A stretch of 11,222 bases of DNA from Thermoplasmata archaeon (lineage in GTDB: Archaea; Thermoplasmatota; Thermoplasmata; Thermoplasmatales; Thermoplasmataceae): assembly GCA_021797055.1 (NCBI GenBank), contig JAKAAI010000059.1, positions 1 to 11,222 of the forward strand. Reading direction: 5' to 3'. The first letter of the stretch is position 1. Each line of letters begins with the position of its first letter. Below are positions 6,897 to 11,222 of this stretch, one piece after another. The translations under genes were made by a program, and so were the position numbers. The notes under the pieces are model-generated. The model made no database searches. It was not told where the DNA came from and saw only the letters and a list, made by a program, of their open reading frames with translations.

Positions 6897-7571
6897 ATGG
6901 CAAAAGATAAAGATCAAGAAGTATTTGTTGAACCTGAGTTCAACGAAAAAGAATTTCTTGAATATGAAAAGGAGAGGGCAAAAGCGACTGTAGTAATATT
7001 CCTTATTGCAGCAGCCCTTGGTTTACTTTCAGGTTATTTTTACATCATAGGAATTTGGTACGTTGGCGTCCTAATAATGCTTGGAATTCTTTTTTATTTC
7101 AAAAAAGTTTTCACTGCTCTTCATCTTAAGCTTCCACAGCGCGGTACACATGTGTTCCTGCTTGTAATGGTATTTTTTCTGACATGGATAATTTTCTGGA
7201 CAATTTTCCTTAACCCTCCGATAAGCAATATCGCAGGGCCACAGATTAGTAACTTCGAGGTTTCTGACTCACATGGTAACTGGACAACATTGAGCGAGAA
7301 AAATGGATTATATGCATACCCGATACCACACAACAACGATCCTCTTTCATTCAGGGTTTATGTTTCATACATCGGCCCAATTCAAAACGTCTCTGTGTCA
7401 TATTCGACTGCCGGTGGAGGTCCGGTGACATTAACATCGCATTATTACGACAGTTATGTTTATTTCAATGACACAGTTTCCACTGCAACCTACGATTTCA
7501 CTGTGTCGGTTCTTTCACATGGAAGTTATTATTCAAACACCTTCGATGCTATATTCACTACACCATCTTGA
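6897..7571 (+). CDS. three-helix membrane protein with extracytoplasmic beta domain
   Basis: I do not recognise a family for this 224-residue protein. It has an acidic, charged N terminus (1-30), two close membrane segments (about 31-48 and 52-68), a short basic loop, a third membrane segment (about 85-106), and then a soluble domain (107-224). The soluble part is rich in Ser, Thr, Tyr, Val and Asn with alternating hydrophobic residues, as in Ig-like or other beta-sandwich domains, and has three N-x-S/T sequons (starting at residues 128, 164 and 191) that could be glycosylated if it faces outside. The positive loop between segments two and three and the charged N terminus favour an outward C-terminal domain. 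It follows tpiA by 14 bases without a clear ribosome-binding site; an AT-rich stretch around 6871-6882 could be its own promoter. No catalytic motif is visible. Confidence 0.75.
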   Translation: MAKDKDQEVFVEPEFNEKEFLEYEKERAKATVVIFLIAAALGLLSGYFYIIGIWYVGVLIMLGILFYFKKVFTALHLKLPQRGTHVFLLVMVFFLTWIIFWTIFLNPPISNIAGPQISNFEVSDSHGNWTTLSEKNGLYAYPIPHNNDPLSFRVYVSYIGPIQNVSVSYSTAGGGPVTLTSHYYDSYVYFNDTVSTATYDFTVSVLSHGSYYSNTFDAIFTTPS

Positions 7572-7581
7572 GAGAAAACTC

Positions 7582-7588
7582 ATATTAA
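7582..7588 (+). promoter_or_regulatory. possible box A of tRNA-Gly
   Basis: ATATTAA is centred 28 bases before the mature tRNA 5' end, the normal box A distance. A second AT-rich stretch (7595-7602) is only about 15 bases away and so fits less well. Confidence 0.35.
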
Positions 7589-7612
7589 GCCCATAATTAT
7601 AACCCTTTCAGA

Positions 7613-7687
7613 GCAGGTGTAGTGTAGACTGGTCTAGCACGGAAGCCTTCCAAGCTTTCGACCCGGGTCCAAATCCCGGCACCTGCA
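7613..7687 (+). tRNA. tRNA-Gly (anticodon TCC)
   Basis: The sequence folds into a cloverleaf with acceptor stem GCAGGTG/CACCTGC (7613-7619 with 7680-7686), discriminator A at 7687, an anticodon stem around the 7-base loop CTTCCAA (7647-7653), and a T arm CCGGG/CCCGG with loop TCCAAAT. The anticodon TCC (7649-7651) reads glycine codon GGA. No CCA is encoded (C-A-C-T follows) and there is no intron. It lies between the membrane protein gene and the metallo-beta-lactamase-fold gene. Confidence 0.95.
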
Positions 7688-7776
7688 CTTCCAGTATGAT
7701 ATTCTAGTATCTTTTCAACTCATTGATCGTTTATTAGGTAAACCACTACAGTCTAATATTGAGGTAAAAATACTCT

Positions 7777-7780
7777 GGAG
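7777..7780 (+). promoter_or_regulatory. Shine-Dalgarno-like GGAG before the MBL-fold gene
   Basis: GGAG sits five bases before the ATG at 7786. It supports that ATG over the later in-frame ATGs at residues 6 and 8, and is one of the few clear ribosome-binding sites in the window, most other genes appearing leaderless. Confidence 0.45.
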
Positions 7781-7785
7781 ATAAA

Positions 7786-8415
7786 ATGAAGAGAGCAGCT
7801 ATGAAGATGATAACAGTGGGACCACTGCATACTAACTGCTATTTTATATCATCAGGATCGGAATTTGTTATTATCGATCCAGGTGGTGACTTTGACAAGA
7901 TAACGCAGATTGCATCGACCATGCCAGGAGACCCGACCGGAGTGATCGCAACTCATGGCCATTTTGATCATGTAGCTGAAGCGGAAAAACTGTCAGAATT
8001 TCTTGGGGCTGAATTTATAATCCATAGGAGAGACGCCGACATTATTGAATATACATGGAAGTTCGCGAGACAATTTGGATTTTACAATCCAGCTCCGCGT
8101 CCAGATTCACTCTTTGATCATAACACTGCATTCAAACTAGGTAGCACTGAACTTTTGATAATAAATACACCAGGTCACACGCCAGGAAGCATATCGATCA
8201 TATCTGGGGAATCAGTTTTCACAGGCGACTGTCTTTTTAGTGGTAATATAGGCAGGATGGATCTCGGTGGGAACGAAAGAGATATGGCTGAGAGCCTGAA
8301 GTGGTTCCTGACTCTTCCTCCAAAAACAAGATTATTCCCGGGTCATGGCCCTCCAACAATATTACAGAATGAAATTTCAATGATAAAAAGATACATTTCA
8401 GTTCTGGAACAATAG
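7786..8415 (+). CDS. metallo-beta-lactamase-fold hydrolase, glyoxalase II-like
   Basis: The 209-residue protein belongs to the metallo-beta-lactamase superfamily, in the short glyoxalase II-like (YcbL-type) branch. The dinuclear metal site is complete: THGHFDH gives His57, His59, Asp61 and His62; TPGHTPGS gives His131; FTGDCLF gives bridging Asp148; FPGHGP gives His187. It starts with the typical VGPLHTNCYF beta strand and has no C-terminal glyoxalase II substrate domain, so it is about the single-domain length. Likely activity is hydrolysis of a thioester or related ester; the real substrate is unknown, and archaea of this type generally lack glutathione. The ATG at 7786 has a GGAG five bases upstream. 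It follows tRNA-Gly and appears to be its own transcript. Confidence 0.9.
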   Translation: MKRAAMKMITVGPLHTNCYFISSGSEFVIIDPGGDFDKITQIASTMPGDPTGVIATHGHFDHVAEAEKLSEFLGAEFIIHRRDADIIEYTWKFARQFGFYNPAPRPDSLFDHNTAFKLGSTELLIINTPGHTPGSISIISGESVFTGDCLFSGNIGRMDLGGNERDMAESLKWFLTLPPKTRLFPGHGPPTILQNEISMIKRYISVLEQ

Positions 8416-8428
8416 ATTAAGATGGATA

Positions 8429-8433
8429 TTTTT
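8429..8433 (+). terminator. possible T-run terminator after the MBL-fold gene
   Basis: TTTTT occurs 14 bases after the stop codon in an AT-rich context. Archaeal T-runs can terminate transcription, but this one is short and could be chance. Confidence 0.25.
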
Positions 8434-8480
8434 AAATTGATTTCATTAAGTAGTCGTTATTAGAGTTGCTCACAAACTAT

Positions 8481-8488
8481 TATATAAT
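8481..8488 (+). promoter_or_regulatory. box A of the MFS transporter gene
   Basis: TATATAAT lies about 19-26 bases before the GTG at 8507, within a longer AT-rich tract. It supports a leaderless transcript beginning at GTG. Confidence 0.5.
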
Positions 8489-8506
8489 ATTTAAAAATAA
8501 ATAGAA

Positions 8507-9754
8507 GTGGAAGCGAATGGCAATTCCGAAACAAGGATTAACCCATTTGTGTCCAACCTCTCTATTCTGAATATTTTTTTCTCTCTTTCGTTAACTGTGT
8601 TTTCTTTTGGGATAGTTATTTACCTTGAAGATAATGCTATTTCTGTAATTTACGCTGGTATCGGCTTAACTATTGGCCAGCTGCTGCTTCTCGGAACTTC
8701 GATACTTCAGGGAAGGGCCATAGATAAGGGCTATTCCTTCAAGCTTATGGCAGCAGGAAGCATTCTTTATGGACTTGTTTTGTTCCTTATATATTTCACA
8801 GTTTCAATAGGTTATATTCCCAGTCTGCTGATCATTGCATTCATACCATTAATGCTTGTATTCGAAGGTGTTTTCAGATCATCACTAAATGCATTCATAG
8901 CCAAGGCCGCAGCTTCCAATGCTCTCGGGAAAAACTACTCCCGAGTACTCACATCTGAAGCAATAGGTAGCGCTCTTGCGTACGTTGTAATGGTTTATGG
9001 TGCATTCTCACTTTCATTGTCACTCGTATTTGTGTCAAGTTCAATCCTTTTAGTTGCTATTGCGCTCCTCAGTTTCTTCTTCCTGCGTTCTAAAGAAAGG
9101 GACGTAATTAGGAAGGCAGAGTCATCGGTGCGAAGACCAGGTTTCGTGGAAAGTATCAGAAATCTTAGTTCAAAGAAGAATTTTGTAATTCCACTCATCA
9201 CATCCAAGGCATTCATGACAGTAGGAATAATAGGCTTCACCTTTTTTTATGTCCCGACAGGTGTTTACTTAGGTATCCCACCGGAATATTCTTTTACGTT
9301 CCTGCTGATCACCTATCTTCTAGCAATACTGATAGGCAAATATGGTGAGAAGGTCGTAGACAAGCATCAGGGGTTTGGTCGTGGCTTTGTCTCACTTAAT
9401 ATGATGTTTGATGTGATAACCTATGGTCTTGTGGTATTATCCATGATATACAGACTGGATTATCTTTTTCTAATTGCAGCTTTATTTGCAAGTCCCGGTG
9501 TTTTATTGGTATCCGGAGCAATGACCTATGAAGTCGGTGTTATAGGGAGAGAATCGAGAGGTATGTTTGGCGGAGTACAGAGACAATTTATCGGCGTAAT
9601 ATCCGCTTTCGTATCCTTTCCTCTTACATACATTTTCACAAGAAACCCAACCTATATGTGGGGCATCGTATTTTCAGCATCCGTACTTTCATTTATAATC
9701 ACATTCGCAATCCCATCGGCAATTCCATCAACTGGTGCAGTGCCAGTTAATTAA
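8507..9754 (+). CDS. major facilitator superfamily (MFS) transporter
   Basis: This 415-residue protein has about twelve hydrophobic segments with a polar central loop (about 193-225, rich in Arg, Lys and Glu), the layout of MFS secondary transporters in the cytoplasmic membrane. A motif A-like loop follows segment two (GRAIDKG, 69-75), and a weaker copy with Asp285-Lys286 (G-K-Y-G-E-K-V-V-D-K, 277-286) sits at the equivalent place of the second half, as expected from the two-fold repeat. The substrate cannot be assigned. The GTG start is supported by box A spacing; no ATG occurs in frame before residue 81, and that start would remove two helices. It is followed by 107 bases that hold the palindromic promoter of the next gene. 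Confidence 0.85.
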   Translation: MEANGNSETRINPFVSNLSILNIFFSLSLTVFSFGIVIYLEDNAISVIYAGIGLTIGQLLLLGTSILQGRAIDKGYSFKLMAAGSILYGLVLFLIYFTVSIGYIPSLLIIAFIPLMLVFEGVFRSSLNAFIAKAAASNALGKNYSRVLTSEAIGSALAYVVMVYGAFSLSLSLVFVSSSILLVAIALLSFFFLRSKERDVIRKAESSVRRPGFVESIRNLSSKKNFVIPLITSKAFMTVGIIGFTFFYVPTGVYLGIPPEYSFTFLLITYLLAILIGKYGEKVVDKHQGFGRGFVSLNMMFDVITYGLVVLSMIYRLDYLFLIAALFASPGVLLVSGAMTYEVGVIGRESRGMFGGVQRQFIGVISAFVSFPLTYIFTRNPTYMWGIVFSASVLSFIITFAIPSAIPSTGAVPVN

Positions 9755-9811
9755 ATTGTTTTATGGATAAAGTCGAACAGTATTTTCCATATTTGTTATA
9801 TTCTACTTTTA

Positions 9812-9856
9812 CCCTATCATATAAACAATAATGTTTATATTATTTATATGATAGGG
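9812..9856. repeat. nested inverted repeat over the TPR gene promoter
   Basis: The left arm CCCTATCATATAAACAATA (9812-9830) pairs with 9838-9856, giving 18 of 19 matches around a 7-base centre; the outer 14 bases match perfectly. Inside it lies a second perfect repeat, ATATAAACA (9819-9827) with TGTTTATAT (9832-9840), separated by four bases and off-centre to the first. The two pairings are mutually exclusive. The heptamer ATATAAA/TTTATAT occurs three times (9819-9825, 9834-9840, 9843-9849). The repeat ends five bases before the ATG at 9862 and includes the likely box A, so a bound protein would cover the whole promoter. Confidence 0.85.
9834..9841 (+). promoter_or_regulatory. box A of the TPR protein gene, inside the inverted repeat
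   Basis: TTTATATT is centred about 24 bases before the ATG, predicting transcription from or near the start codon. It falls within the inverted repeat, so repressor binding and TBP binding should exclude each other. The copy at 9843-9849 is too close to the ATG to fit as well. Confidence 0.5.
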
Positions 9857-9861
9857 CACCG

Positions 9862-11172
9862 ATGGACTACAAAGCATCCGATTTTCTCATGGAATCCATG
9901 AAGGATCTATTTGCTGATCGCATTAAACTTAGTCCAGAACTTACTGAGACAATTAAGCCAGAAACAATGTTCCTTCTGCTTGAAGCACTGAGACTCATAG
10001 GAATAGCGACAGTTACAATTTCGCATGATGGCTCACTTAAATATACTGAATCCAAAGATATGGCGCCACTTATAATTGAGGATCAGAAACGAAAGCGGAA
10101 TCAGGGAAAAGTCGGAGAGTTCCTCCATGTCCTGGATCTTGTCGGCGAAGGAAAGATGGATCTTGCTGACGCTGAGAGTTTTCTCGCAGAAACCTTCCTG
10201 CAACAGGGCAAAATTGATGAAGCAATGGATACAATCGATATTATTGAAAAAACACCCATATCGAATATAGTTCCAAAGAACATTGGCAGGATTTTTAGAA
10301 TCAAGGGCGCTTTGTCCTTTTATAAAGGCGATTACGAAGGATCTATCGATAACCTGAATAAAGCAGTTGAGAAATGTGAACTATTGGATGATATAGACTG
10401 CGTAGCTTCCAGTCTTCTTAGCCTCGGAAACGTATACAGTGCGAAGGGAGAATATGAAGAAGCATTCCAGAAGTATGAAAGATCCTATATTCTTTTCAAA
10501 GAAAAGGACTATTTGCCTGGAATGGCAAGAATTAAAGTAAATCTATCCTACACTTATTCAAAAATGGGACTTCTGCAAAAGTCCACTGAAGCCAACAAAG
10601 AGGCAATCCTCCTTGCACAAAGGCTAAACGATCCTTTTCTGCTTGAGGCTTGTTACCTTAACCGAGGGGCCCTTTTACTTGTGTTAGGGATGCATGAAGA
10701 TGCATTAGAAAGTATCATGAATTCTTATTTATTGTCATTGGAAACAATGAATCAAAGAGTTTTTCACCTATCGAGACTCCTAATACTTTCTCTGGATATT
10801 GCATCTCAAAGAAAAAACTTGACTTATCATTTTGTCGAGGAAGCTGTTAATTATTTTACTGAAACTGAGAACGAGGTCGAGTTGGCTTTCTGCAATGAAA
10901 TTGTTACAGAGTATTATATTGCAAACGGAATGATCGCAGAGACAAAATCCCTAAGTATCATAACTATTAATCGATACGCGGAATTAAATGATTTGGCAGG
11001 AGTAGTATCGGCCGCTACCAAATTACTTAGAACAATGATAATTTATAAATTCAAACCAGAAATTATTAAAGAAACGTATAAAAGCGCTTCAAATCTCTTA
11101 AAAAATACTAAATTATATCAGATGTTTAAGAAATATACATCTGAGTTTTTAACTAAAAATTACCAAACGTAG
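9862..11172 (+). CDS. TPR-repeat protein with unassigned N-terminal domain
   Basis: The 436-residue protein is predicted soluble and almost all helical. Tetratricopeptide repeats are visible at about 104-130 (degenerate), 143-176, 182-216, 222-256 and 262-296, with the typical spacing of L-G-x-x-Y/G-x-Y-x-x-A, as in SLLSLGNVYSAKGEYEEAF. The pattern weakens after 300, with one more possible repeat near 340-375. Residues 1-100 do not look like TPR; they include a helical stretch and a short possible beta segment (49-62), which could be a small wing-like or adaptor domain, but I cannot name it. TPR arrays bind peptides or partner proteins; related architectures act as sensors or scaffolds. The ATG is placed by box A spacing. 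The strong palindrome over its promoter suggests tight regulation, possibly by itself or by a dimeric repressor encoded elsewhere. Partner unknown. Confidence 0.8.
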   Translation: MDYKASDFLMESMKDLFADRIKLSPELTETIKPETMFLLLEALRLIGIATVTISHDGSLKYTESKDMAPLIIEDQKRKRNQGKVGEFLHVLDLVGEGKMDLADAESFLAETFLQQGKIDEAMDTIDIIEKTPISNIVPKNIGRIFRIKGALSFYKGDYEGSIDNLNKAVEKCELLDDIDCVASSLLSLGNVYSAKGEYEEAFQKYERSYILFKEKDYLPGMARIKVNLSYTYSKMGLLQKSTEANKEAILLAQRLNDPFLLEACYLNRGALLLVLGMHEDALESIMNSYLLSLETMNQRVFHLSRLLILSLDIASQRKNLTYHFVEEAVNYFTETENEVELAFCNEIVTEYYIANGMIAETKSLSIITINRYAELNDLAGVVSAATKLLRTMIIYKFKPEIIKETYKSASNLLKNTKLYQMFKKYTSEFLTKNYQT

Positions 11173-11222
11173 GTTCCACCGGTTACTCCCAATCGTGGCA
11201 CCTCCTCTTCAGTTTTTAACTC
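11160..11222 (-). CDS. possible 3' end of a gene entering from the right edge
   Basis: On the minus strand a frame is open from the window edge for 20 codons to a TAA at 11160-11162; it ends in EEVPRLGVTGGTYVW. It would overlap the TPR gene tail by 13 bases, as another convergent pair does in this window. The piece is too short to prove coding, and no family is assigned. Confidence 0.25.
   Translation of the reverse strand, partial: ELKTEEEVPRLGVTGGTYVW

Noticed and set aside
7695..7720. Small GATA...TATC hairpin with T-run after tRNA-Gly as a terminator
   Set aside because: The stem is only four base pairs and the T-run only four bases; not enough to call.
10076..10304. Overlapping open frames on both strands inside the TPR gene
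   Set aside because: The TPR frame has recognisable repeats through this region, and neither alternative has a start signal or a domain.
1..11222. CRISPR array, toxin-antitoxin pair, transposon or phage genes
   Set aside because: No regularly spaced direct repeats, no small paired genes and no transposase or integrase motifs were seen on either strand.

Overview
The window looks like an ordinary chromosomal stretch of an archaeon, most likely of the Thermoplasmata (a Thermoplasma/Ferroplasma/Cuniculiplasma-type lineage). This rests on several features seen here: an archaeal-type short triosephosphate isomerase; two tRNA genes without an encoded CCA; AT-rich box A elements about 20-30 nt upstream of start codons, so that most genes appear to have leaderless or nearly leaderless mRNAs; several GTG/TTG starts placed exactly where such a leaderless start should be; and A+T-rich intergenic DNA. 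The lineage is an inference; no marker gene fixes the species.

Layout. Left edge: tRNA-Lys(CTT) on the minus strand, then a YgjP-like zinc metallopeptidase (TTG start) and an isochorismatase-fold protein whose catalytic Cys position is Gly. Next comes a tail-to-tail pair: a 302-residue membrane protein (+) and a 659-residue membrane iron-sulfur protein (-), overlapping by 11 bases. These two appear to be related: the small protein resembles one copy of a membrane module that occurs twice in the large one. Upstream of the large gene on the same strand is a FadD-type acyl-CoA synthetase, divergent from triosephosphate isomerase (tpiA) across a 54-72 base intergenic region with a symmetric TATA-like element. 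Fourteen bases after tpiA is a three-helix membrane protein with an extracytoplasmic beta domain. Then follow tRNA-Gly(TCC), a metallo-beta-lactamase-fold (glyoxalase II-like) hydrolase, an MFS transporter and a TPR-repeat protein. The TPR gene's promoter lies inside a long nested inverted repeat. A short open frame on the minus strand may be the end of a gene entering from the right edge.

How it works together. Most genes look like independent transcription units with their own box A; the only close co-directional pairs are tpiA with the membrane protein after it, and perhaps fadD with the iron-sulfur protein. There is no CRISPR array, transposase, phage gene or recognised defence system. 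The parts most likely to be under-described are the duplicated-module membrane polyferredoxin with its single-module convergent relative, and the TPR gene with its palindromic promoter. No gene-free stretch exceeds 300 bases; the longest (7572-7785) contains the tRNA-Gly gene.
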